Positions 1 through 9,274 of a DNA stretch of 64,000 nucleotides are shown here, in pieces. The DNA is from Miscanthus floridulus (taxonomy: Eukaryota; Streptophyta; Magnoliopsida; Poales; Poaceae). The position numbers and the translations under genes were made by a program. The first letter of the stretch is position 1, and each line of letters opens with the position of its first letter. The DNA is taken from contig NC_089587.1 of NCBI RefSeq assembly GCF_019320115.1, positions 86,003,410 to 86,067,409 on the forward strand. The letters run 5' to 3'. Under the pieces are notes generated by a model, which saw only the letters and a list, made by a program, of their open reading frames with translations, was not told where the DNA came from and searched no databases.

Positions 1-48
1 GCAGAGCTTCTGAACCTAACCTATATGCACACTGACTGCCCGCCGCAG

Positions 49-432
49 GCCTGTACTACCTGGAGTACACGCTGCAGAACCCCGGCGAGCGGCGGCGGCA
101 CATCGTCTCGGCCATCGGGATGGCGTTCAACGGCTGGTACAACCGCCTCTACACGGTGACAGGCCAGGTGAGCCGCGCTCCTGCTACACCTTGGACCAAC
201 GCCTGTTTCCTCAGCTAGATTAACATCTCGAACAAATGTTGTTGTTTGCAGTACATCGACGACGATGATTCGGAGAAGTACAGGCCACAGATAGAGAAGG
301 TGAGACGGTCCCAGCAGTGTCGATTCTGTTCTGTTCTGCCCCCTGTTCTTCTTTTCTGACATTGGTTTATGGTTTCTGTTCTTCTCTTGCCCTACCTTTC
401 TGCAGGCTGTCCGATCGTTCAGGCTCACATGA
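49..432 (+). CDS. PsbP domain-containing thylakoid protein, 3' end only
   Basis: The last three exons of a gene that starts left of the window: 49-167, 252-299 and 406-432, with introns beginning gtgagc and gtgaga and ending in cag. The joined translation reads YYLEYTLQNPGERRRH, then GMAFNGWYNRLYTVTGQ, then YIDDDDSEKYRPQIEK, and ends in AVRSFRLT before TGA. This matches the C-terminal half of the PsbP fold: the YYLEY strand, the LYTVTGQ strand and a final helix ending in SFRL. Known members are nuclear-encoded, imported into the chloroplast and act in the thylakoid lumen around photosystem II or NDH assembly. Transit peptide and N-terminal half are outside the window, so the exact PPD/PPL class cannot be decided. 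The family call is confident; the subfamily is not. Confidence 0.85.
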
Positions 433-698
433 AAGAGACGATCTGATTCAGCAGCCTACGGTACATATGCAGAGAAGCTCAGGTTTCAGTAACATATATG
501 CCTGTCAATTGACACCTGGTCATTTCGATGAGACAAGACGAGACATGTATTCCAGTTCTTGAGAGTGGTGTTTTTCGGTTGTGTATGTTTAGAGGGTCGT
601 GCTGAAGGAGCAACTATGTGGCCTCTAGTCAAAGTTCCTGTCACTTGGCTTGAAAACAGGCAAATGATTTTGTTTCTTGAGTTGGATAACAAGCAAAC
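433..698 (+). other. 3' UTR / 3' flank of the PsbP-domain gene
   Basis: Moderately AT-rich sequence between the stop codon and the first MITE. No ORF, repeat or RNA gene is recognisable. It presumably holds the 3' UTR; no poly(A) site can be fixed. Confidence 0.5.
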
Positions 699-701
699 TT
701 A

Positions 702-1061
702 GAGCATCCCCAACATATCGCTTATAATGTACTTATGTCCTATAATAAGTTGGTTTATACAGTGTCTTAAAACCAATTTAGAATACAAGAGAACATTGTT
801 GTAGCGGATTATATATAGTGTCTTAAAATCAATTTAGAATACAAGAGAACACATTTGTAGCGGATTACCTAAATTTTAACTCCTATATTTCTTTATAAAC
901 TGAGGAGTGGGGGTTGTCTTCTTTATTTAAGAGAAAGGATGCTTCTTTTTGGGAGATCTCTTAAAGTTATCGGTATAAAAGATGAGATAAAAGATGGATG
1001 CTGCATATGTATCTCTTAAATGCTGCTTTTTAGATCTAGGCGATTGGGTATGGAGATGCTC
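702..1061. mobile_element. Tourist-like (PIF/Harbinger) MITE with internal tandem repeat
   Basis: Terminal inverted repeats starting GAGCATCCCCAA (left) and, on the reverse strand, GAGCATCTCCAT (right), flanked by TTA at 699-701 and 1062-1064. A 3-bp TTA duplication is typical of Tourist/PIF-Harbinger MITEs. Inside, 761-811 is repeated almost exactly at 817-867 (period 56). There is no coding capacity. Confidence 0.75.
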
Positions 1062-1064
1062 TTA

Positions 1065-1200
1065 GTACTCCCTTTGTTGACAAATATATAAAGATTTCCG
1101 AGTTTTTTGTAAGTCAAATTGTTATAAGTTTGGCTAAGGTAAAAAAAAGATCAAAATAAGTAGTATCAAATACATTACTTACTTTTCTCTATTTTTTTAG
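1065..1200. mobile_element. Stowaway-like MITE fragment
   Basis: The left end resembles the grass Stowaway terminus (tactccctttgttgac) and the interior is AT-rich, but no clear matching right terminus is visible. Called by resemblance only. Confidence 0.35.
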
Positions 1201-1552
1201 GGAATTGTCGTCGCCCGGACATCCGATGGGATATGATTCCATCGAACGGTACCGAATAGCCCAGCAGAAACATGACGCACTCCCAACGTATCGCTACAGT
1301 CCTTCCTCGTCTGCCTTATCCCGCCACGCACACGTACCCCACCCCCCGTCTGTATCGCCCCGCCCTGCGCCCGCTGCTCCTTCCCCCTGACCCCCATCTA
1401 TCTTCGAGCGGGTGTGATCCTAGAGCAGGATGAGGACAAGCCGCACCCCGTCCGCAGGACCCCAAGACGTGCCGCGCGTCCCATCCGCCAGTCCCCGACT
1501 CACCACGCGTCTTCCCCCTGCGCCCGGTGCGTGCCCCCATGACTCTATGAAC
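1201..1552. other. unassigned sequence
   Basis: C-rich on the plus strand, with short overlapping ORFs on both strands. None carries a recognisable motif. It adjoins the repeat array that follows and is probably part of the same decayed transposon. Confidence 0.3.
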
Positions 1553-1990
1553 ATACCTCTGAAAGACGAAACACTTGCAACATGAAACACTTGAATGCAA
1601 CATACGTCTGAAGCAAATGAAACATTTGGAACATATACTTGCAACATGTTTATGAAACATATGCAACATCCAGATAAACACACTCACAACTTGCAACATA
1701 AAACACTTATTGCAACATAAGATTAAAACAGCTGAAATATTTCGAACATATTCTTGCAACATATGTGTGAAACATATGCAACATCCAAATAAGCACACTT
1801 GCAACATATGTCTTAAAAAGAAGATGAAACATTTGGAACGGATGCTCGCAAGATACGTGTACACCTATTGCAACATGTGCAACATCACGATCTATTTTTG
1901 CAACATCCATATGAAACACTTGCAACATACCTTTGAAATAGCTGAAACAATTGAAACATACCCTTGCAATATGTGCTTTCAACGCAACAT
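1553..1990. repeat. degenerate GAAACA / TGCAACAT repeat array
   Basis: A low-complexity array built from variants of gaaacacttgcaacat. Longer units are visible: 1619-1687 and 1734-1802 share about 69 bp at high identity (period 115). Similar arrays occur inside decayed DNA transposons of Andropogoneae grasses. The ORFs across it on both strands (Cys/Met/His-rich) are a by-product of the repeat and are not genes. Confidence 0.6.
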
Positions 1991-2444
1991 CTCCTTACTG
2001 TTTGGCAGAATGGGGGCTTGTCGGTGTGTGGTGTTCATCGGAAGCAGTGACCTGGTGGCGCTTGTAGGCAGCGGGCCGACGGTAGTGGCTACACATCGCA
2101 GAAGGGAGGCATCAGCCGCACGAGCGGCGGGGAGGCCGCGGCCGTGCAACTTGGAGAGGGCAGCAGCGCGCTGCGCCTAGCAGGGCTGACAGCCGAGCGC
2201 CGTGACTCGAAGGCGGCCGTGCACTGTGCCTAGCAAGGCCAGCGCCCGAGCGGTGCGCCTCGGAGGTAGTTGCGCGCTACGCCTCAGAGGGCCCGCGGTC
2301 GTGCGCTCGAAGGCGCAAGGCGACCGGATAAGAGCGATTCGAAGAGAAACAAGTGAATAGGAATAAGTGGCTGAGTAATTTTTTAGACACAAAGGAGCAT
2401 GAGTTGTTGGGCTAACGTCATGGCCAAGCAATAGAGCGTCCGGG
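1991..2444. other. unassigned GC-rich sequence
   Basis: GC-rich sequence with repeated gcgctgcgcc-type words and short ORFs without recognisable motifs. Probably the flank of the repeat-array transposon. No gene is seen. Confidence 0.3.
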
Positions 2445-3187
2445 TGTCGATGTTTTACCACCGATAGCCTGCCACGGGGGTACCCGGGGCAGTTTGTTCG
2501 GGCTTCAGCGTATGCAGAACTCGACAGTAAACGCAAGAGACAGTCGATTTATCCTAGTTCGGGCCCTCGATCGTGATAATAGCCCTATGTCCAGTCGGCG
2601 TTAGCCTTTGCGTTGGATTGATTGTAAAGTCTTGTCTCAAACTCTCTTCTGCTCTCCTAATCTAAGAAGCCCTGCCCTCCTTTATATAGTCAGGAGGCTA
2701 GAGTCCTAGTCGGTTTACAATGTAGAGTTCTAGTAGTATTACAGGGTAATATTACTACTAGGATTACATGGGAGGAATCCTAATCAAACTAGATCTCCTC
2801 TCTTCCTTGCGGGGTATCCCGTGGGTCCCGCATCGACAAGTCCCCGAGCACTTCATGGTTGAGCTCTGGAAGCCTCGTCTTGTTCCTTCAGGTCTTGCCG
2901 AGCAGGAACAAGCGTCATCCGAGTGCTTTCTTGAGCGAAACCGTGTAGCGCTTCGTGAGATCTTTAGGTGGTGTGTACCTTTTTTTTTGAAGAAAAAGTA
3001 CTCCCATCTGGGTGTAGCCCCCGAGCCTCTTGCTATTTGGAATAAGGAGCTGGAGGGTCTTGTCTTGAAATTGCTCTGATTCTTCGTCGAATGGCTTCCG
3101 AGCATATACCCGGGTTCTTTATCAAAAAGAATTCGGATATAGCTCGGTCCGGGTTCTTTTTGTCTTGAGGCCTTGAAGTGGTCACAC
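2445..3187. mobile_element. LTR-retrotransposon fragment
   Basis: Begins with TGTCGATGTTTTACC, a common start of grass LTRs. It contains a TATA-like tttatatag near 2690 and continues into text typical of LTR flanks (tgtagcccccgagcct near 3012). No second LTR, TSD or coding domain could be placed, so it is called a fragment. The right edge is approximate. Confidence 0.5.
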
Positions 3188-3217
3188 AAAACAGCCTTTC
3201 CCCATAATATTTGTGTT

Positions 3218-3285
3218 GCAGACTCGATCCTATTTATTTTTGGCAGCTTGCAGGGCAGACTCGATCCTATTTATTTTTGGCAGCT
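3218..3285. repeat. tandem duplication, 31-bp unit, period 37
   Basis: The 31-bp segment 3218-3248 recurs exactly at 3255-3285, with 6 bp between the copies. It lies about 0.4 kb upstream of the CDKB start codon. Confidence 0.85.
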
Positions 3286-3509
3286 GAAAAATTAGCAGAT
3301 AGTCAAAATGAGATTCATATAATCAATTCTTTTTTTTTCATTGCTGGTAGCTTACATTTCTGTCGAAAACGCTGCTTGTAACTAACTCGTACGATAGCAA
3401 ATAACGGCCCATAACTGGTATGAAAGCAAAGAAACGGCCCATCCCACGCGTGCGCCTCCAGTCCCTACACCGAAAGCGTGGGCGATTCCAAATTCGTATT
3501 CCCCAAAAG

Positions 3510-3541
3510 GAGCCGTTGGAGCGCCTCCCCTCAAACGGCTC
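3510..3541 (+). promoter_or_regulatory. two MSA (M-phase-specific activator) cores upstream of CDKB
   Basis: On the minus strand, 3510-3520 reads TCCAACGGCTC, matching 10 of 11 positions of the plant MSA consensus (YCYAACGGYYA). On the plus strand, 3531-3541 reads TCAAACGGCTC, which keeps the AACGG core and matches 9 of 11. MSA elements are bound by three-repeat MYB (MYB3R) factors and confer G2/M-phase transcription on B-type cyclins and B-type CDKs. They sit 160-190 bp upstream of the start codon, in opposite orientations, in a region without an obvious TATA box. Confidence 0.65.
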
Positions 3542-3700
3542 TCTTCCCCCTCCTCCGCTCCCTCCCGCATACAAATCCTCCCCCCAATCCCAAACCCTAC
3601 TCCATCCACCACGCGCCCCGCTCCAGTTCCACGCACCCACCCACCGACGCCATCTCCGACGAGCAACCCAAATCCGCCGCGCGCGCGAGAGATCCGACCG

Positions 3701-5240
3701 ATGGCGACGATCCAGCACCAGGCGGCTGCGGCGGTGGCGCCGAGCACGACGACTGGCGGCGGGCAGCGCGCGATGGACCTGTACGAGAAGCTGGAGAAGG
3801 TCGGGGAGGGGACGTACGGGAAGGTGTACAGGGCGCGGGAGAAGGCGACGGGCCGGATCGTGGCGCTGAAGAAGACGCGGCTCCCCGAGGACGACGAGGG
3901 CGTGCCCCCGACCGCGATGCGGGAGGTCTCCCTGCTGCGGATGCTGTCGCAGGACCCGCACGTGGTGCGCCTGCTGGACCTCAAGCAGGGCGTCAACAAG
4001 GAGGGGCAGACCATTCTGTACCTCGTCTTCGAGTACATGGACACCGACCTGAAGAAGTTCATCCGCGGACACCGCAGCAACCGCGAGAAGATCCCCTCGG
4101 CCACCGTGAAGGTACGTTCTCGGTTTCCTGCCCACTCTTCCTTCTCTCCAACCCTATGCCGTGCGCTCCAGGTGTTTGTGCGAATGCGTTACCCCATGTT
4201 TGATGTTTGTACTCGCAGATCCTCATGTACCAGTTGTGCAAGGGCGTAGCCTTCGTCCACGGCCGCGGGGTGCTGCACCGGGACCTCAAACCGCATAACC
4301 TGCTCATGGACCGCAAGACCATGGCGCTCAAGATCGCTGATCTCGGCCTCAGCCGCGCCATCACCGTCCCTGTCAAGAAGTACACCCACGAGGTCGGTTT
4401 CCATCAGCCGTGCATTAATGTTTCCTCTTGGTCCCTCTTATTGGATCTGATTAACATTGGAATTAACCTGAAACGTCTGTGCAGATTCTTACCCTCTGGT
4501 ACAGGGCCCCTGAGATTCTCCTTGGCGCCACACACTACTCCACGCCTGTTGACATATGGTCTGTTGGGTGCATTTTCGGTATGATTTCGATGATGAACTC
4601 AGAGATCACTTCTGAATGCAAACTGTTTCAGAATTCTAACCTGGTGTAAATTGCAGCTGAGTTGGTTACCAACCAGCCACTTTTCCCTGGTGACTCCGAG
4701 TTGCAGCAGCTGCTCCACATCTTCAAGTAATGTCCCCCAGTGCCATAGTTCATTGTTTTATACTGTCTGATACTGACGATTACACACACCTTGGTGAGTG
4801 GTGACTGTCTGATACTGACGGTGATCCATCCTGTTTCCTCGAATGCCAGGTTGCTGGGCACCCCGAATGAGGAGCTGTGGCCAGGCGTTGGCAAGCTGCC
4901 CAATTGGCACGAGTACCCCCAGTGGAGGCCGACGAAGCTGTCCACTCTTGTGCCCGGTCTTGACGCTGATGGTTATGATCTTCTTGAGGTCAGTACTCTG
5001 CCAGTAGTGAAAATGGCAGTACTCTTAATTTTGGGCAATATATGCATCTACTACTAGCCTATAAGAGAAAATGGCAGTGGTGGCTGAGAAGAACTGTGTG
5101 TTATATCTGCGGGGGATTACATATTCATATTCTTATTTGTGTTGCAGAAAATGCTGGAGTACGAGCCGGCGAAGCGGATCCCGGCGAAGAAGGCCCTGGA
5201 ACATCCCTACTTCAACGACGTGAGGAAGGAGATGCACTGA
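3701..5240 (+). CDS. CDKB2;1: B-type cyclin-dependent kinase, CDKB2;1-like
   Basis: Six exons, 3701-4111, 4219-4392, 4485-4578, 4657-4726, 4850-4988 and 5148-5240, all with GT-AG introns, give 326 codons, the size usual for this family. Ser/Thr kinase that partners mitotic cyclins to drive G2/M. Visible: glycine loop GEGTYG (35-40, with the Thr-Tyr pair of inhibitory phosphorylation), catalytic Lys57 in VALKK, the cyclin-binding helix PPTAMRE (69-75; the plant B-type variant of PSTAIRE), HRDLKPHN with catalytic Asp159, DLG (178-180), and activation-loop Thr193 in [16 protein letters not shown] and [14 protein letters not shown] fit the CDKB2 rather than the CDKB1 class. No frameshift or stop is seen, so the gene looks intact. 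The first ATG is followed by an Ala/Thr-rich N-terminus like that of rice CDKB2;1. A long antisense ORF over exon 1 is a GC-content artefact. Confidence 0.95.
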
Positions 5241-5760
5241 CTGAAGCGATTCAATAATCCACCGAGGGTGTGTTGAGCATGATTGCCCTGAAGCAGTTCT
5301 TTTGCTACCAGGGCACAGTAGCCTACCTTAGTTTCTGTTTTCTACTAGCTGCCATAGTTTATGTTTTCTACTAGCTGATTTTCCTGTGTGCTGTCTGCTG
5401 TGAACCATTCGCTTTGGTGGTTGTGATGGATGAAACATAAGCCTTGGCGAGTGAAATGATGTTTATTGCATCTGTGTTGCCTTGCTCGATCATGTTCTCG
5501 TGGCCGGATTATGCAGGGTAATCATTCGTTGTAGCTTGATCTTGATGGCCATCGGCAGCTGTCCAGTACAGGGGAGGCGATGTGTCAGAGTGCTAAGTGT
5601 TGGTTATTCATCCCTGCCTCACATCGTCATCGTTTTGGTTATATACATGACGATGTGAGGCGATGTGAGTCATCTTCCATGGAAAGAGGGGCACTGAAAT
5701 TTGAAAGGACCCGGAAAAGGAATGAAAACGAGATACGGGCTCCACGGAGGGCGTGACAGT
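5241..5760 (+). other. CDKB 3' UTR and flank, duplicated downstream
   Basis: Sequence after the CDKB stop. From about 5272 it is clearly similar to 25251-25670: shared blocks include ttttgctaccagggca, tagcctacctta, gcgagtgaaatgatgttt and acccggaaaaggaatg. No kinase exon accompanies the second copy. This copy has an internal repeat of a tctactagctg block, and an insert of roughly 80 bp that contains the hairpin at 5616-5661. Confidence 0.75.
5616..5661. repeat. perfect 15-bp inverted repeat (hairpin)
   Basis: 5616-5630 (gcctcacatcgtcat) is the exact reverse complement of 5647-5661, with a 16-nt loop. The paralogous flank near 25600 lacks it. It is too short for an ordinary plant miRNA precursor; it may be the remains of a small palindromic insertion. 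Confidence 0.8.
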
Positions 5761-5867
5761 AGCTCCTGCGTCCTGTTTACCAAACTCCTACACAACTACT
5801 GGAGCTGTATTCTTGCCCGTGTTTGCAAGTTCAAACATACAAATTATATTTTCTTCAATGGTTTTCT

Positions 5868-6120
5868 ACTCTCTCCATCCTTGAATAAATCAATTCTTAG
5901 AGTTGTTTTAAGTCAAAAACTTCCTTTAAGTTTGACTTAAATTATATAAAAAAGAATGCTAAGGATCATTGACACCAAATTAGTATCACTACATTAGATA
6001 CGTTTGATGTCATAAATATTATTGTTTCTTTCAGCAATTTCATCAGACATAAAATGATTTATTTAACTCATGATAATAGAGAGATTGATTTATCCGGACT
6101 ATGAAGAAATGAAGAAGTAA
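5868..6120. mobile_element. Stowaway-like MITE, degraded
   Basis: Starts with tactctctccatccttga, close to the Stowaway terminus, and has an AT-rich interior. The right end near 6100 (gattgatttatccgg) is only weakly complementary to the left end. Approximate limits. Confidence 0.4.
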
Positions 6121-6356
6121 AGATTATTCTGAGAGCCGTGTTGGGTCGACAGACAAACGGACCAGCGTGTCATATACCGTGCTTGTGCCAAAGCCCAAAG
6201 CAGCCCGGCAGGCCAGGACCGTGAAGTCCCGCGTCTGCAAGCGGTGAGGAAGGAGTAGGCGAGTAGCACCAGCACGTCTCTGCTATAGGTACGGAATTAT
6301 GGGAAGGAAGATGGAAAGAGAGCGGGAGAAAGGACGGAACGCCTCGTTGTCGTAGT

Positions 6357-7051
6357 TAAAGATGGCAACGGTCCTGACAACCGATACCCGACGGGTATTT
6401 GATTCATCAGAGGATGAGGATGAGATTATATCTTTACTCGCGGACATCTAAATGGGCAAAAATCCATCTCCGACGGGTATAGCGGGTACGGGAACGTTCC
6501 ATGTTTACCCGTCCCCGTTACCCGTTGGGGAACCCGACTATTTGAGCTGTCATGCGAGTATTAGGCCCAAAGAAACTCAACATAGGTATTTTGGCCCAAA
6601 TCTGAATAATCATATATATAGTTTATATATAGTTTGTGTGTTCTAGGAACCTTAGTTCATTTTTTCCTCACCATCTCCGCTAGCAGCACAAGCACGTCTG
6701 CCTCACGAGCGCCCGTGCCCTTCGCTTCCTCAGTTCGGTCTCTCTGCCACCTTTGCTCGTCCTTCTCGCAACCTCGCTTCTTCTCCTCGGCATCTCCGAG
6801 ACTCCGACACTTATACTCGGGTGAAGAAGAAACGTCTCCGATTGCAAAGCTGCGACTCCAAGTGTCCTTGTTTATCGGGTATGCAGTACCCGTCGGGTAT
6901 CTGTTACCCAACCGATGCCCGACGGGTACGGGGATGGGCAAGAATCTATACCCAAGACAGTTAACGGGGACGGAGACGAGATGAATTCTCCGTAGCGGGG
7001 AAGAGAACGTTCCGGCGATACCCGACGGGTACATCCCCGTTGCCATCCTTA
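6357..7051. mobile_element. non-autonomous hAT-like element, 695 bp
   Basis: The left end TAAAGATGGCAACGG and the right end (reverse strand) TAAGGATGGCAACGG form the terminal inverted repeat. The flanking 8-mers are gtcgtagt (6349-6356) and gtcgtcgt (7052-7059), an 8-bp duplication with one mismatch, as expected for hAT elements. The paralogous copy near 26620 has an uninterrupted gacgtcgtaacg, which is the empty site. The interior carries several copies of the near-palindrome TACCCGACGGGTA and no transposase. A C/T-rich central stretch (about 6660-6860) may be captured sequence but is not recognised. Confidence 0.8.
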
Positions 7052-7175
7052 GTCGTCGTAACAGTGCGCGTGAGTGAGGCTGATTCCTGATCTCGTGGCA
7101 AACCATTACTATAGGTACTAGTACCAAAAATGGAAGGCGACATGTTTAGCGGCTCGATTCACGATATGTTTTCAC

Positions 7176-7465
7176 TCCTAAAATTTAGTCCCTGTCACAT
7201 CGACTACAGTAAACATGTATAGACACTATCTAAAGTATTAAACATAGACTAATTATAAAACTAATTGCACAGATTGAGATTAATTTGTGAGACAAACCTA
7301 TTAAGCCTAATTAGTCCATGATTTGACAATGTGGTGCTACAATAACATGTGCTAATGATGAATTACTTAGGCTTAATAGACTCGTCTCGTGAATTAGTCA
7401 TGGCTTATGTAATTAGTTTTATTATTAATATCCAAACACCCGATGTGACATCTTCTAAACTTTAG
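7176..7465. mobile_element. MITE with gtcacatcg terminal motif
   Basis: The left end ctcctaaaatttag...gtcacatcg is mirrored at the right by cgatgtgaca...ctaaactttag. A relative lies at 26651-26928. No coding capacity; limits to within a few bases. Confidence 0.6.
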
Positions 7466-8039
7466 TCAAGACGGCAGCCGGGAAGAGCCAAACGCTCGAG
7501 GTCGAGAGGTGCAAGGCACCTGTCGGCTGGAGAGAACCAAACCAACCGTGTGTACCACTACCACCGCGCCGCGCGGAATCGGTGCGAAAACGACCGGCTG
7601 GACTGGATTGTGAAAGCATCTAGGCCTCTTGTTGGGTTTCGGTGATTAATGACAATACAAGATTACTATAACTAATGTGTGTTTTGTAGAGGCAATTAAG
7701 TTAGGTCATGGTAATGGAGATCAATTGGGCAATCAAGGTTGTCATGCCCCTACGATGGAAATCGTTTCGGTTTTCAAAGGATGGATGACAAGGTTAAGGA
7801 TGACTAGTTCTAAGTGTCGATTGGAGTTGGAGTGACACTTAGAGTAGTTTCGAAAAAAAAATTCTTTGGCCGTACTATTAAGGGGGTATGAACGGGTAGC
7901 TTGACCTGGATGAGTCTAGTGAGTTAGGTGTGGTGCACACTTATTAAAACTAGCACTAGGTAGCTCCACAACAGCCCTATGATCCTTTGGAGCAAACTTC
8001 ATTCACATATGATCTAAAGTTAGAAGTAAATGGAGGGTC

Positions 8040-8400
8040 AAATGCTGACCGAACGCTGGCCACAAGGTCCGGTCAGTTCATTTGATCAAGAGATTGCGTT
8101 CGGTGCGACCGGACGCTAGAGTGGTCAAGTGACCGGACGCTGAGAGGCAGCGTCCGGTCGACTCCAGTAAGGTTCCAGAGAAGGGAATCTGCGACCGGAC
8201 GCGTCCGGTCAGTGCTAACCGGACCCTAGGGGTTCAGCATCCGGTCGAGTACAGTAAGGTTTCAGTGAGGGTTTAATGCGACCGGACGCGTCCGGTCAGT
8301 GATGATCGGACCCTTCCAGTGTTCGGTCAACACTTAAACACTGGAATGCGGGTTGAACTGACCGGAGCGTCCGGTCAACCTGACTGGAGCGTCCGGTCAT
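8040..8400. repeat. cluster of GACCGGACGC / GCGTCCGGTC motifs in LTR U3
   Basis: About a dozen copies in both orientations upstream of the LTR TATA box. Two perfect 18-bp palindromes, GACCGGACGCGTCCGGTC, lie at 8193-8210 and 8280-8297. The array is repeated in the 3' LTR at about 19900-20280 with point changes, and again at 15225-15440 ahead of the third ORF. Possibly a promoter or enhancer array; function not shown. Confidence 0.75.
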
Positions 8401-8439
8401 CCCGTAGAAGCTCATAACGGTTCGTTTTTCAGGCTGCCT

Positions 8440-8447
8440 TATAAATA
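8440..8447 (+). promoter_or_regulatory. TATA box of Copia 5' LTR
   Basis: TATAAATA within gccttataaatagaag. The same sequence is kept in the 3' LTR at 20314-20321. Confidence 0.7.
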
Positions 8448-9157
8448 GAAGCTCCACTCGTGTGTGTAGTCACTTTTGCTCATTCCAACAGCTGAGAAAT
8501 ACGTTTGTGAGTGCCAAAAAGAGTAAGGTCCTAGTGAGGTGATTGAGATTCATGAATCCAAGAGAGTAGCCTCATTAGTGAATCAAGAGTAGCAAAATGT
8601 GCATCCACCTTCTCATTAGGCTTTGCTTGGTCAAGTGAGAGTTCGTACTTGTTACTCTTGGTGATCGCCATCACCTAGACGGCTTGGTGGTGATTGGGAG
8701 CTTGGTGATCACCCGGCAGAGCTTATGGGTGACCCAACTCAAGTTGTGAGCGGTTTTGAGTGATTCGCCACGACGAAGTGTCAAAGAATCAACCCGTAGA
8801 GAGCACTTGATCCTTACGTGGATCAAGGGGGAGCTACACCCTTACGCGGGTGCTCCAACGAGGACTAGTGGGGAGTGGCGACTCTCCGATACCTCGGCAA
8901 AACATCACCGCGTTCCTCTCTCTCTATTTACTTTGAGCATTTACTTTGAGCAATTCAATTCTTGTCTTTATATTCATAGAATTGCCATACTAGAGTAAGT
9001 TTGAAACATATTTTACAAGTCCGTTGTGCGTTAGTTTAATAGAAACACTTTTCTAGGCATAAGGGGTTAATTGGGCTAACCGTAGGGTTTAATTATTGCA
9101 AGAAAATTTAGAATTAACCCAATTCACCCCCCTCTTGGGCATCTTGATTCTTTTAAT

Positions 9158-9169
9158 TGGTATCAGAGC
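9158..9169 (+). promoter_or_regulatory. Copia primer-binding site
   Basis: TGGTATCAGAGC lies 2 bp after the 5' LTR. This is the standard primer-binding site of plant Copia elements, complementary to the 3' end of initiator methionyl-tRNA. Confidence 0.88.
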
Positions 9170-9274
9170 CTTGTGCTCACATTTTTAAGCTTAACCGCTT
9201 AGAGCAAGATGTCTCACAGGGATGGACCTCCTCCTATCTTTGAGGGAGATGACTTTCCATATTAAAAAATCCAC

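Larger units (their letters stand above)
7611..9155 (+). repeat. Copia 5' LTR
   Basis: 1545 bp, beginning TGAAAGCATCTAGG and ending ttgattcttttA; the normal terminal CA is TA here but CA in the 3' LTR. It contains the TATA box at 8440-8447 and a cluster of CCGGACGC / GCGTCCGG motifs at about 8040-8400. Confidence 0.92.

Noticed and set aside
1316..1864. 182-codon Cys/Met-rich minus-strand ORF
   Set aside because: Lies on the degenerate GAAACA/TGCAACAT repeat; amino-acid repeats mirror the DNA repeat.
3338..4135. Long minus-strand ORFs (265 and 240 codons) over CDKB exon 1
   Set aside because: They are Arg/Val/Gly-rich shadows of a GC-rich exon with no motifs; the plus-strand kinase is unambiguous.
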